Shown: positions 43,968 to 53,463 of the stretch, in pieces
Position numbering within the stretch: the first letter of the stretch is position 1
Layout of the letters: each line of letters opens with the position of its first letter
Source: Rheinheimera mangrovi
Lineage (GTDB): Bacteria > Pseudomonadota > Gammaproteobacteria > Enterobacterales > Alteromonadaceae
DNA: 64,000 nt
Assembly (NCBI RefSeq): GCF_003990335.1
Contig: NZ_CP034683.1
Coordinates: 1,502,501 to 1,566,500 of the forward strand
Direction of reading: 5' to 3'
Notes under the pieces: generated by a model
What the model saw: only the letters and a program-made list of their open reading frames with translations
Told to the model about the DNA's origin: nothing
The model's database searches: none
Position numbers and translations under genes: made by a program

Positions 43968-45068
43968 ATGATGAAACTTATCCAATGCCTTTTTGTAGTT
44001 TTGCTGTCAGCCGCTTTGTGTTTTCCGGCTTCAGCCGCCCGAATTAAAGATTTAACCAGCGTACAGGGCGTTCGTAGTAACCAGTTAGTGGGTTATGGTC
44101 TGGTTGTCGGCTTGCCTGGCACGGGGGAACAAAGCCCTTTTACTGAGCAGAGCTTCAGAACCATGCTGACAAATTTTGGCATTAATATGCCTGCTGGTAT
44201 GAAATCTCAGATCAAAAACGTAGCAGCTGTCGCTGTGCATGCTGAACTACCAGCATTTAGCAAACCGGGTCAGACTATTGATATCACTGTATCTTCAATG
44301 GGAAGTGCAAAAGGCTTGCGTGGTGGTACTTTGCTGCAAACCTTTCTGAAAGGTTTAGATGGCAATGTTTATGCTGTGGCGCAAGGTTCGCTGATTGTCA
44401 GTGGTTTAGGCGCTGAAGGGGCTGATGGTTCAAAAATTTTGGTGAACACGCCAACAGTAGGCCGAATTCCGAATGGTGCAACAGTCGAGCGTGAAGTGCC
44501 GTCACCTTTTGCTGATGGTGACTTTATTACCTTTAATTTAAACCGGGCTGATTTCACTACAGCTAAAACGCTGGCCGAAACCATTAATAACTTTATAGGG
44601 CCAGGTACAGCGCAATCCCTAGATTCTTCTTCAGTACAAGTTCGTGCTCCTCGAGATATGGACCAGCGTGTTTCCTATTTATCTACCTTGGAGAACTTAA
44701 CATTGGAGCCCGCCAGTCAGTCGGCAAAAATAATTATCAACTCCAGAACCGGTACCATAGTGATAGGAAAGGACGTACGTCTATTCCCGGCAGCTGTGAC
44801 TCATGGTGGCTTGACTGTGACTATTGCCGAGAATCCAGCTGTAGTGCAACCCAATGCTTTGGCTGGCGGAGATACTGCTGTAGAGCAAAACACTATTATT
44901 GATGTCAGACCTGATCAATCCAGGATGTTTAAATTTGATCCGGGTACTACGCTTGACGACTTAGTTAGCACCGTCAATGCAGTTGGCGCGGCGCCAGGTG
45001 ATTTGATGGCCATTTTAGAAGCCTTAAAAGAAGCGGGCGCCATTCATGGTGAACTTGTGGTGATCTAA
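43968..45068 (+). CDS. flgI: Flagellar P-ring protein FlgI
   Basis: 366 residues from ATG 43968 (ATG 43971 also possible) after CAGGTGAC. Signal peptide ends near FPASAA; the mature start [20 protein letters not shown] and [19 protein letters not shown] are diagnostic. It forms the periplasmic ring in the peptidoglycan layer, aided by FlgA. Confidence 0.95.
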   Translation: MMKLIQCLFVVLLSAALCFPASAARIKDLTSVQGVRSNQLVGYGLVVGLPGTGEQSPFTEQSFRTMLTNFGINMPAGMKSQIKNVAAVAVHAELPAFSKPGQTIDITVSSMGSAKGLRGGTLLQTFLKGLDGNVYAVAQGSLIVSGLGAEGADGSKILVNTPTVGRIPNGATVEREVPSPFADGDFITFNLNRADFTTAKTLAETINNFIGPGTAQSLDSSSVQVRAPRDMDQRVSYLSTLENLTLEPASQSAKIIINSRTGTIVIGKDVRLFPAAVTHGGLTVTIAENPAVVQPNALAGGDTAVEQNTIIDVRPDQSRMFKFDPGTTLDDLVSTVNAVGAAPGDLMAILEALKEAGAIHGELVVI

Positions 45069-46082
45069 ATGAGTAAAGTTGAGAACAAGGTCAATTATCA
45101 TGATTTAACCGGCCTGGCGCAGCTGAAACACAGCTCAGGCAAAAATGATGACGATGCAGCGCTGAAACAAGCGGCCAAACAGTTCGAATCTATTTTTATG
45201 GGGATGTTGCTCAGTAGTATGCGCAAAGCCAATGAAGTATTCGAAGATGAAGGTGTTCTCAACAGTAACGCGACCAAGTTTTATCAGGATATGTACGACA
45301 AACAGTTATCAACCGAGCTGTCAGAAAAAGGCAGTTTAGGTTTAGCCGATTTGCTGGTGCAGCAACTGCGGCCGACAAAAGGCAAGACTACCCCCGCTTC
45401 AATGCTGAAAATGCCAACAGATGCTGCATCTGTGCGTGATTTAAAAGCCACTGCAGGTTCTGAAGTTCCGGCTGTAGTTCCAGTTAAAAAATCAACTGAG
45501 GTTGCACAGCCTATAGTTGCAACTGCCCCCCAGGTGATGACTGAAACTTTGGCTTCTGAACCTGCTCCGGATAACGATGATTGGACTTTTGAAAGTCCGG
45601 GTGAGTTTATTCAAAAACTAATGCCAGCGGCCAGACAAGCTGCGCAGAAACTGGGTTTGGAGCCTTTGGCGCTGCTAGCTCAGGCGGCATTGGAAACCGG
45701 CTGGGGGCAACGCACTTTTAAAACGGCTGAAGGCAATAACAGCTTTAACTTTTTTGGTATTAAAGCGCATAACAGCTGGCAAGGGGATGTTGCCGTGGTC
45801 GATACTCTGGAGTATCGACAAGGTGTGGCACAAAAAGAAAAAGCAAAATTTCGCGCTTATGAATCGCCAGAACAAAGTCTGGGTGATTATGTCGACTTTA
45901 TTAAATCCAATCCGCGTTATCAGCAGGCTGTGGCGATGGCTGATAACCCTAAAGCCTATTTTCAGCAGCTTCAGGCTGCAGGTTATGCCACAGATCCGAA
46001 CTACGCTCAAAAGATTTTATCGGTATTTAATAGCGAAACGTTTAAACAGGCACGAAATCTGCTAGAGAATCGTGCAAATTAA
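45069..46082 (+). CDS. flgJ: Flagellar rod-cap muramidase FlgJ
   Basis: 337 residues. N-terminal rod-binding domain (AAKQFESIFMGMLLSSMRKA), a linker (about 110-175), and a C-terminal beta-N-acetylglucosaminidase domain (LGLEPLALLAQAALETGWGQ with the catalytic Glu; NSFNFFGIKAHNSWQG). It digests peptidoglycan locally for rod passage. Starts directly after the flgI stop. A sigma28 -35 box for flgK overlaps its stop codon. Confidence 0.94.
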   Translation: MSKVENKVNYHDLTGLAQLKHSSGKNDDDAALKQAAKQFESIFMGMLLSSMRKANEVFEDEGVLNSNATKFYQDMYDKQLSTELSEKGSLGLADLLVQQLRPTKGKTTPASMLKMPTDAASVRDLKATAGSEVPAVVPVKKSTEVAQPIVATAPQVMTETLASEPAPDNDDWTFESPGEFIQKLMPAARQAAQKLGLEPLALLAQAALETGWGQRTFKTAEGNNSFNFFGIKAHNSWQGDVAVVDTLEYRQGVAQKEKAKFRAYESPEQSLGDYVDFIKSNPRYQQAVAMADNPKAYFQQLQAAGYATDPNYAQKILSVFNSETFKQARNLLENRAN

Positions 46083-46106
46083 AGATTAAGCCAGTGCTGC
46101 CGATGA
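46080..46106 (+). promoter_or_regulatory. sigma28 promoter of flgKL
   Basis: -35 TAAAGATT (46080-46087), 11-base spacer, -10 GCCGATGA (46099-46106). The first three bases of the -35 are the flgJ stop codon TAA. Confidence 0.75.
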
Positions 46107-46144
46107 ATGAGGTGGAGATGCTGCGGGTATTAGTGGAGATTTAG

Positions 46145-48172
46145 ATGTCAGATAATTTACTTCGGATTGGAACCTCTGCCATACTGGCCAGCACCGCTTT
46201 GCTTTCAACTACAAGTAATAATATCGCTAACCTTAATACGCCTGGTTATAGCAGGCAGCGCACCGAATTTGAATCCAATGTACTAGGGCTTGGAGTAGGA
46301 CGCGGTGTGACAGAACGTTTGGTGAATGACTTTGCACAAAAGCAAATGTGGCGGGATACATCAACTGTCAGTTATGCAAACCAGTACTTATCTGAAGCCA
46401 GCCGTGTGGATACTCTATTATCTGATCAGTCTAATAGTATTTCTAATGGCATATCTTCATTTTTCAGCCAGCTACAAACGGCAATCAATGATCCGACTAA
46501 TGCTGCGTCACGCCAGTTGGTGATGGGGAGCGCTCAGACGTTATTGAATAAATTCAATACGTTGTCAAATCAGATGACAGAGCAGAACAAGTACATTAGC
46601 CAACAGTTGGAAGCTGATGCTTTATCAGCCAACGAAAAAATAACAGTTGTAGCTCAATTGAATCAGGAAATACTTGCCTACGGCAATAGTCCAGGTAAGC
46701 CTGCCCCACTGGATTTACTCGACAAAAGAGACCAGGCGATTAAAGAGTTGTCTGAACTGGTTGATATTAATGTGCTGGATGCTCCTAACGGCGACAAACA
46801 AATATTTCTGGGCAGTGGCCAATCTTTGGTGATTGAAGGTGGCAAATTCAGTTTGTTCAGTGTGGTCGGTAATCCTGATCAGAATCGAAAAACTTTGCAG
46901 CTCAGAGCAAGCGGCAATCCAAACGTACTGATTAATGTTTCTGAAACTCAGCTGGGTGGAAAAATTGGTGGTTCTTTAGAGTTCCGTTCCGAGGTTTTGG
47001 AGCCTGCGCAGAAGGAGTTAGGTCAACTGGCATTGGCTTTTACTGACGCCGTTAATGCGCAGAATCGTTTGGGCATGAATGCTGATGGTAATTTGGGCGG
47101 CGACTTATTCACCTTACCTACTTTTACTGCCTGGCCTTTTAGTGGTAATACTGGTTCTGGGACAATTACTGCCTCTGTGGCACCAGGTCAGGGCAAAAAT
47201 ATTCCTGCCAATGATGTACGTATTACTTTTACTGCTGCAGACGCTTTTACAGTGGAAGCTCTTGATGCGTCGGGTAATGTGATACCCGGAACGGCCATCA
47301 GTCGTACCGGAGTCGTCTTTCCAGTGACAGTATCTTCAGATGACAGCAACGATTTTTTTGGATTAAACATTACTCTTGCGAATGGCGCTCCAGCTTTTGC
47401 AACTGGTGATCGATTTGACTTAAAACCTCTGAGTAATGTGGCGCAAAACATCAGCTTGGCGACCAATCGCCCTGAAGCACTCGCTTTTGCGTCGCCGCTT
47501 AAGGGGGAGAAAACGCTGACAAATGTAGGTAATGCTGAAATAGATCAACTCTCTATCAGTAGTGTAGGTCAGGCCGGTAATAGATTATCGCAGCCCGCTA
47601 ACTTTACCGATGGCCCTATTTCTGTCACTTATCTTGGTAACAATCAATTTCAGATTGAAGACTCAGGTACTCCAGCTATTACTGAAACTGTTACATTCGC
47701 AGGTGCTGATTATAAGAACCTACTAGCGGCTAGCGTTAACTTTGCCGATGCTGGTTTTGATTTTTCAGTGAAAGGCGTCCCGCAGGTAGGCGACACCTTC
47801 AGTATCGAATACAACACCGGTGGTTTCGAAGACAATAGAAATGGCTTAATGTTAGGTAATCTGCAAAATACAGACTTGGTCCGGGTTGATGCGGCAAGCA
47901 CTGTAAATGCCGATAGATATCAAACTTTTAATCAGGCCTATTCGGAATTAGTTGGTTTTGTAGGTACTCAAACTAGCCAGGCTCGCGTCACTGCTGCATC
48001 TTCAAAGTCTTTGTTGGAACAAACGACTGCCTGGCACGAGTCTCTCTCCGGTGTTAGCTTGGATGAAGAGGCTGCTGACTTAGTCAGGTTTCAACAAACA
48101 TATGCCGCAGCGGCTAAAATTTTGTCAGCGTCACAAACAATTTTTGACACCCTGTTGCAGGCTTCGAGGTAA
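46145..48172 (+). CDS. flgK: Flagellar hook-associated protein 1, FlgK
   Basis: 675 residues. N-terminal NLLRIGTSAILASTALLSTT with SNNIANLNTPGYSRQRTEFE, and the C-terminal helix SGVSLDEEAADLVRFQQTYA. The middle is a large variable region (about 330-600), longer than in E. coli FlgK. It joins hook to filament. Ribosome site GGAG before ATG 46145. Confidence 0.94.
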   Translation: MSDNLLRIGTSAILASTALLSTTSNNIANLNTPGYSRQRTEFESNVLGLGVGRGVTERLVNDFAQKQMWRDTSTVSYANQYLSEASRVDTLLSDQSNSISNGISSFFSQLQTAINDPTNAASRQLVMGSAQTLLNKFNTLSNQMTEQNKYISQQLEADALSANEKITVVAQLNQEILAYGNSPGKPAPLDLLDKRDQAIKELSELVDINVLDAPNGDKQIFLGSGQSLVIEGGKFSLFSVVGNPDQNRKTLQLRASGNPNVLINVSETQLGGKIGGSLEFRSEVLEPAQKELGQLALAFTDAVNAQNRLGMNADGNLGGDLFTLPTFTAWPFSGNTGSGTITASVAPGQGKNIPANDVRITFTAADAFTVEALDASGNVIPGTAISRTGVVFPVTVSSDDSNDFFGLNITLANGAPAFATGDRFDLKPLSNVAQNISLATNRPEALAFASPLKGEKTLTNVGNAEIDQLSISSVGQAGNRLSQPANFTDGPISVTYLGNNQFQIEDSGTPAITETVTFAGADYKNLLAASVNFADAGFDFSVKGVPQVGDTFSIEYNTGGFEDNRNGLMLGNLQNTDLVRVDAASTVNADRYQTFNQAYSELVGFVGTQTSQARVTAASSKSLLEQTTAWHESLSGVSLDEEAADLVRFQQTYAAAAKILSASQTIFDTLLQASR

Positions 48173-48174
48173 TC

Positions 48175-49401
48175 ATGCGTACTACTTTCAATATGAAATA
48201 TAGCCAGAGCCTGGATTCAATTTTAAGTACTCAGGATAAGTTGCAAACTGCAAGCTTAATGCTGAACAAGCAAACCAAAATTCTTACTGCTGCTGATGAT
48301 CCCTCTGGTGCTGCGCGAGCTGTAGGTTTGGAGGCCAGTATTCAGCAAACAAGCCAATACCAGAATAGCAATACGGCGGCTCGCAATGGCCTTGAACTGC
48401 AAGAAACTGTGCTTAGCAATATCCGTGGTGCTATGGATAGAGCCAGAGTGCTGGCTTTGTCTTTAGGTAATGGTACTTATGACGAAGATGATCGGAAGGC
48501 TATTGGTAACCAGTTGGGTAATATCCGTGATGAACTGTTTGATTTAATGAATCGCCGTGATGAACTGGGCGGGTATTTGTTTTCTGGTTTTCAGGATCAG
48601 ACTCAGCCCTACAGTCTGAACCCTACTACTGGTCAATATGAATTTAACGGTGACGAGGGCCAAAAATACATCCAGTTGTCGTTATCTATATCAATAGCCG
48701 CTAATGATAGCGGTCGTAACATTTTTGACAGTGTCGACAAACGTTTTCAGACCTCAGATCCGACAGTTGGTGCTCCTATCACTGCAGCGAAAGTCACAGT
48801 AGCGAATCAAAGTGTATTTGATAATTTTTATAAACAAAATTATGACGGTTTAACGCCTGCTAATAATGATTATACCGTGGTGTTTTCAGCACCATCGAAT
48901 TATGAAATTCAGCGCAACGGTGCAGCTATGGTGCCAGCAGTCACTGGTACTTACACTGAGGGGGAGCCTATTAACTATAAAGGCTTGTCGATTGATGTCA
49001 CAAATCCAGCACCTGGCGGTACTGTTAATTTTAGCCTGCAGCCGCCGGAAAAAACCAATATTCTGAATTCTCTAACCGGGTTGATTGATAGCATAGAAGC
49101 AGGTAACAGCGGTGACATTTTAAATGAACGCATTCTGGATGCTACAGTGGAAATTGACAATGCATCCGCTAAAGTGGACTCTGCAATATCATCTATAGGC
49201 GGACGTCTGAATGTGGTTGAGAGTATCTTTGGCAGCAATGAGGATGTACTTATTGCAACTAAATCTCATAAAGCAGATATAGTCGAATTGGATTACAGTA
49301 CAGGCATTACTGAACTTGTAAAACAAGAAACCGCATTACAAGCCGTGCAGGCTACTTTTAATAGAGTGACTAGCTTGAGTTTATTTAACTACATCAATTA
49401 A
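48175..49401 (+). CDS. flgL: Flagellar hook-associated protein 3, FlgL
   Basis: 408 residues. Flagellin-like N-terminus (LQTASLMLNKQTKILTAADD, PSGAARAVGLEASI) with the N-terminal MRTTFNMKYSQSLDSILSTQ, and a C-terminal helix (ETALQAVQATFNRVTSLSLF). Hook-filament junction. Starts 2 bp after flgK. Confidence 0.93.
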   Translation: MRTTFNMKYSQSLDSILSTQDKLQTASLMLNKQTKILTAADDPSGAARAVGLEASIQQTSQYQNSNTAARNGLELQETVLSNIRGAMDRARVLALSLGNGTYDEDDRKAIGNQLGNIRDELFDLMNRRDELGGYLFSGFQDQTQPYSLNPTTGQYEFNGDEGQKYIQLSLSISIAANDSGRNIFDSVDKRFQTSDPTVGAPITAAKVTVANQSVFDNFYKQNYDGLTPANNDYTVVFSAPSNYEIQRNGAAMVPAVTGTYTEGEPINYKGLSIDVTNPAPGGTVNFSLQPPEKTNILNSLTGLIDSIEAGNSGDILNERILDATVEIDNASAKVDSAISSIGGRLNVVESIFGSNEDVLIATKSHKADIVELDYSTGITELVKQETALQAVQATFNRVTSLSLFNYIN

Positions 49402-49439
49402 AAACTAATTCTCCTTTTTGTCTGGCAAGGAAGCCCTTC

Positions 49440-50987
49440 ATGTTTCAGCAAGAACTCTCAGGTTTTGATCAACGTTATCTACAACAAAATGACTGGCCAG
49501 TGCATGATTTTAATCAGTGGGAAAGTCGTCATTTTTCTCCTTTGTCTGCAGAAGCCAAACTGGATAGCCTGAAAGGTTTCACTGCAAAGTCAACTGCATT
49601 GATCTTGTGGCGAAAAATGCATTTGTTGCTACTCGGGGGCGATGATGTCGATCTGAACAAATTTAAAGCTTTGTTTAGTGCATTACCCTTTTTACAACAG
49701 AATATGCTTTACAACCAGTTAATGCGCGCCAAGTTTGTTGGTCAGACTGTAGCAATGGATTACGCTCCCCTTTATCGGATTATGATTGAAAACTTCTGCA
49801 ATGAAAGTTCAAAATATAGTCATGTAAGTCCACTCATTGGTAATGGCAATGAGCAGATTGTTGTTTTACTCACGAATCAATTTCTGATAAACCAGCATGG
49901 GCCTACGCTAACCATACTGAACTATGCAAGTGCTTTAAAAGCCATGGGTAAGCACCCAGTGGTCATTTGTTGTACATCTGTGCCTAAAAGGTCACACTAC
50001 CTATATCCAATGCCTTTGCCTTTTTATTTCAGTAACGTGCTTGATGAATATTTTACTGGTGACAGACTGTTTGATCTCGATACGGAAAAAAATCATGCTC
50101 ATAGCAATGGCAACGTCGTAAAATGTTGGGGTGAACTGTTTGATTTTATGCAAATCACTCCTATGGATGATCAAGAGCATTTAGTGTACTTAGTTAATGT
50201 CATTAATCAGCTAAATCCACGTTTTATTGTCGGAGTAGGGGGCCTAAACCCGGTACTTGAGTTTATTGCCCAAAGCAGACCTGTATTAAATGTACCTTGT
50301 GTCACTTCCTTGGTTACCCCTATTTATGCTGTTCCTGTGCTACATCGAGAGCTGACCGAGCAAGATCTTCAGCGAGTGAAATTTTTAAATTTGGTTCACC
50401 CAGTAATAACCAGCCGTTTGCCGTTCAGATTACGTCAATTTAGTTGTAAAAAGAGCAGTAAAGTTACAGATCCGGTAATAAATTTTGCTGTGGTTGGGTA
50501 TCGACTTGAACTTGAAATTCGTAATGATTTCGTTGAAACCTTGCTTGCTATTAAAGCAACACTACCAAATTCAGCTTTTGTGTTTATAGGTCCGGAAGCT
50601 ATAGACCAGTTGCCTCCTGATATACAGGCTTGCAGTTACTTTAGTGGCAAGATTAAAAATGCTATAGATCTGATCGCAGGTTGCCATTTTATGCTTAACC
50701 CCAAGCGTCAGGGTGGTGGTACTTCCGCTATCGAAGCCTTAAGTCTTGGAGTTCCTGTGTTGACCGAAGCTTATGGCGATGTATACCAATACATAGGTGA
50801 TGACTTTGTCTTCTCGTCAGACAATGAACGATTGGCTTTTATACAGCGTTACCTGACCGATGCAAAATTTGAAGCCTCTTATAACCAAAATTGCCTGGAT
50901 ACTGCAGCAAGGGCAACAGACTCCTCTGCTACAGTACGCACATTGCTGCTTGACTACGATAGCTATATCTATCAACTACAAAACTAA
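49440..50987 (+). CDS. GT-B glycosyltransferase between flgL and flagellin genes
   Basis: 515 residues, cytoplasmic. The C-terminal half has a GT4-like donor site (YFSGKIKNAIDLIAGCHFML, NPKRQGGGTSAIEALSLGVP, VLTEAYGDVYQYIG); the N-terminal half has VVLLTNQFLINQHGPTLTIL. The family is not recognised beyond this. Its place between flgL and the first flagellin is where P. aeruginosa carries its flagellin glycosylation genes, so a flagellin glycosyltransferase is the leading hypothesis. It lies 38 bp after flgL and before a terminator, so it is transcribed with flgKL from the sigma28 promoter. Confidence 0.75.
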   Translation: MFQQELSGFDQRYLQQNDWPVHDFNQWESRHFSPLSAEAKLDSLKGFTAKSTALILWRKMHLLLLGGDDVDLNKFKALFSALPFLQQNMLYNQLMRAKFVGQTVAMDYAPLYRIMIENFCNESSKYSHVSPLIGNGNEQIVVLLTNQFLINQHGPTLTILNYASALKAMGKHPVVICCTSVPKRSHYLYPMPLPFYFSNVLDEYFTGDRLFDLDTEKNHAHSNGNVVKCWGELFDFMQITPMDDQEHLVYLVNVINQLNPRFIVGVGGLNPVLEFIAQSRPVLNVPCVTSLVTPIYAVPVLHRELTEQDLQRVKFLNLVHPVITSRLPFRLRQFSCKKSSKVTDPVINFAVVGYRLELEIRNDFVETLLAIKATLPNSAFVFIGPEAIDQLPPDIQACSYFSGKIKNAIDLIAGCHFMLNPKRQGGGTSAIEALSLGVPVLTEAYGDVYQYIGDDFVFSSDNERLAFIQRYLTDAKFEASYNQNCLDTAARATDSSATVRTLLLDYDSYIYQLQN

Positions 50988-51039
50988 TTCCCGCCCAATC
51001 ACGGGTTTAAACTGACATTCAACCTGTTATCTGATACCC

Positions 51040-51089
51040 ATCCGTTCCTGCGTAGACGTTGAATAAATTCTGCACAGGAACGGATTTTT
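51040..51089 (+). terminator. Terminator after the glycosyltransferase gene
   Basis: An 11-bp perfect stem, ATCCGTTCCTG (51040-51050) with CAGGAACGGAT (51075-51085), a 24-base loop, and a short T-run. It ends the flgKL-glycosyltransferase transcript. Confidence 0.75.
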
Positions 51090-51120
51090 CTATTTAAATG
51101 GCAGTAATGACCTTTTTTAT

Positions 51121-51147
51121 TAAAGTTTTGAAGAATAGTGCCGATAC
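51121..51147 (+). promoter_or_regulatory. sigma28 promoter of flagellin gene 1
   Basis: -35 TAAAGTTT (51121-51128), 11-base spacer, -10 GCCGATAC (51140-51147). One mismatch from consensus. The 166-base leader to the ATG is long and AT-rich. Confidence 0.88.
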
Positions 51148-51313
51148 TATAGTTAACTCCATATGCGCCCACATCTAAACAATGTTTTATTCATTTATTT
51201 ATTCAATAAAATTAAATAAATCCCTCAAGAAAAATCTCCTGATGTCGATACAGTAATTAAGCAGGGAACAATAAAATAATTACTCTGCATATATAAAACT
51301 CAGGAGATATACC

Positions 51314-52144
51314 ATGGCTTTATTTGTTAATACTAACGTTTCGGCGTTAAATGCCCAAAGGCAACTAATTAATTCAGGCAAAGGTTTAGATACAGCATTT
51401 CAACGTTTGTCTTCAGGCTTTCGTATCAATAGTGCTGCAGATGATGCAGCAGGCTTACAAATAAGTAACCGCTTAACAAGTCAGGTTAATGGCTTGGATC
51501 AAGCAATAAGAAATGCAAATGATGGTATTTCATTGTCTCAGGTTGCAGAAGGCGCGATGGATGAAATCACCAACGCTTTACAACGAATTCGGGTACTTGC
51601 TGTACAGTCACAAAATGGTATTAACAGTTCGAGTGACCGAGTTGCATTACAGAAAGAAGTAGCGGCACTGAAGACTGAAATTAGTCGTATTGCTACGACC
51701 ACTCAGTTTGGTGGTGTAAAACTGTTAGACGGCAGTTACTCATCGACTTTCCTGGTTGGAGCCAATGCCGGCCAGACCATTAGTGTAAATATCTCCAGGG
51801 TTGGTGGTGGTTTTGGTTCATCGGGCTTAGGCATTGGTGGCCTGAACATAAACACTCTGGCAGGAGCTTCAAGAGCGTTAACACAGATCGATGCTGCGAT
51901 TAACGTTATAGACTCCAAGCGGGCTGATTTAGGTGCGATTCAAAACCGTTTCCAGTCCACTATCCGTAACTTATCGAACATTGTCGAAAATATTTCAGCA
52001 GCACGAAGCCGGATCAAAGATACGGACTTCGCAAAAGAGACTGCAGATTTGACTCGTTCACAGATTTTGCAACAGGCGAGTACAACTATTCTGTCTCAGG
52101 CAAATCAAAGACCGCAAGCAGCGCTGTCTTTATTACAAGGCTAA
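51314..52144 (+). CDS. fliC: Flagellin 1
   Basis: 276 residues. Conserved D0/D1 ends: MALFVNTNVSALNAQRQLIN and RLSSGFRINSAADDAAGLQI at the N-terminus, NLSNIVENISAARSRIKDTD and LQQASTTILSQANQRPQAAL at the C-terminus. The central variable region is only about 40-50 residues (GGGFGSSGLGIGG). About 94% identical to flagellin 2. Own sigma28 promoter and terminator. Ser/Thr are plentiful in the D1 region, the usual glycosylation sites. Confidence 0.96.
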   Translation: MALFVNTNVSALNAQRQLINSGKGLDTAFQRLSSGFRINSAADDAAGLQISNRLTSQVNGLDQAIRNANDGISLSQVAEGAMDEITNALQRIRVLAVQSQNGINSSSDRVALQKEVAALKTEISRIATTTQFGGVKLLDGSYSSTFLVGANAGQTISVNISRVGGGFGSSGLGIGGLNINTLAGASRALTQIDAAINVIDSKRADLGAIQNRFQSTIRNLSNIVENISAARSRIKDTDFAKETADLTRSQILQQASTTILSQANQRPQAALSLLQG

Positions 52145-52210
52145 TTATTCAACAAGAAATACTACATATTGAATCGGTTTTTAGTACGACTCCTGAGCTT
52201 TATGCTCTTT

Positions 52211-52241
52211 GGCCATACGGCGTTGCTGTATGGCCTTTTTT
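52211..52241 (+). terminator. Terminator after flagellin 1
   Basis: GGCCATAC (52211-52218) with GTATGGCC (52228-52235), a 9-base loop, then six T. Perfect stem. Confidence 0.92.
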
Positions 52242-52293
52242 ATTTGTGTCTATTAGTGGAATGTATTATTTATTAAATATATATAAATACAGC

Positions 52294-52320
52294 TAAAGGA
52301 ATAATATTGTTTGCCGATAC
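52294..52320 (+). promoter_or_regulatory. sigma28 promoter of flagellin gene 2
   Basis: -35 TAAAGGAA (52294-52301), 11-base spacer, -10 GCCGATAC (52313-52320), 75 bases before the ATG. Confidence 0.85.
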
Positions 52321-52395
52321 ATTATTTGAGTGGGTTAGATTAAATATAAAATGACGTGTCCACTTATTGTTCAATAAACGCTCAGGAGAAAAGTT

Positions 52396-53226
52396 ATGGC
52401 GTTATTTGTAAATACTAATGTCTCGGCGCTGAATGCGCAGAGGCAACTTATAAATTCAGGGAAAACTCTGGATACATCGTTTCAACGACTTTCGTCTGGT
52501 TTTCGCATTAATAGCGCAGCAGACGATGCAGCTGGTTTGCAAATCAGCAACCGCCTGACAGCCCAAATACAGGGCCTGGATCAGGCGATTAGAAACGCCA
52601 ATGATGGCATTTCTTTGTCCCAGGTGGCGGAAGGGGCCATGGATGAAATTACCAATGCGTTGCAGCGCATCAGGGTTTTGGCAGTGCAATCGCAGAACGG
52701 TATTAACAGTTCTTCAGATCGCGTAGCGCTGCAAAAAGAAGTGACGGCCTTAAAGACTGAAATTAGTCGTATCGCCACAACCACTCAGTTTGGTGGCGTG
52801 AGATTGTTAGATGGTAGTTATTCGTCGACTTTCCTGGTGGGAGCCAATGCTGGCCAGACTATTAGCGTGAATATCTCCAGAGCTGGAGGTGGTTTTGGCT
52901 CCTTAGGTTTGGGTATAGCTGGATTGAATATCGATAGTTTGAGTGGCGCTTCGAGAGCTTTAACGCAGATAGACACTGCGATTAACGTGATTGATTCCAA
53001 GCGCGCAGACTTAGGTGCGATTCAAAACCGCTTTCAGTCGACGATACGCAACCTGTCGAACATAGTCGAAAACATCTCGGCTGCACGTAGCCGGATTAAA
53101 GATACAGATTTTGCGAAAGAAACGGCAGAACTGACACGCTCGCAAATATTGCAGCAAGCCAGCACCACCATCTTGTCGCAGGCAAACCAAAGACCACAGT
53201 CGGCATTGTCGCTGTTACAAGGGTAA
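52396..53226 (+). CDS. fliC: Flagellin 2
   Basis: 276 residues, differing from flagellin 1 at about 16 positions, mostly in the centre (GGGFGSLGLGIAGLNIDSLS). At the DNA level the two genes differ at many third codon positions from the first codons on, so they are an old pair held alike at the protein level. Ribosome site AGGAG. No terminator is obvious; a structured 237-base region follows. Confidence 0.96.
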   Translation: MALFVNTNVSALNAQRQLINSGKTLDTSFQRLSSGFRINSAADDAAGLQISNRLTAQIQGLDQAIRNANDGISLSQVAEGAMDEITNALQRIRVLAVQSQNGINSSSDRVALQKEVTALKTEISRIATTTQFGGVRLLDGSYSSTFLVGANAGQTISVNISRAGGGFGSLGLGIAGLNIDSLSGASRALTQIDTAINVIDSKRADLGAIQNRFQSTIRNLSNIVENISAARSRIKDTDFAKETAELTRSQILQQASTTILSQANQRPQSALSLLQG

Positions 53227-53463
53227 CGGACAAAGCAAAACTTTTAAGTTTAGCGACTGAGTAAGCCCAAGGTAGTGATGCAGCAAAAGCTGCGATGACC
53301 GAGGGGACAAAACGAACAGCACTGGTTCAGGAGGGCATTGGGCGCCTGAACCGTACGACCAACTTTATGGCATTGCTCTGACGCACCTATAGCGAGGAGC
53401 TCCTGCCAAAGGAAAAAAGGAAAGGCTTTATGGCTATTTATTTACTAACCGGAGGATGACACC
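53227..53463 (+). other. Structured leader of flagellin 3, no visible sigma28 promoter
   Basis: 237 bases, richer in GC than the other flagellin leaders. Contains hairpins: GGTTCAGG (53324-53331) with CCTGAACC (53345-53352), and smaller ones around 53280 and 53398. Neither TAAA-N11-GCCGAT nor GG-N10-GC is seen. It ends with the ribosome site GGAGGATGACACC. Flagellin 3 may be read through from flagellin 2, use another promoter, or be controlled by RNA structure. Confidence 0.5.

Noticed and set aside
45675..46065. Two overlapping open frames in other frames of flgJ (103 and 111 codons)
   Set aside because: Both lie inside the conserved glucosaminidase domain of flgJ and have no independent support.
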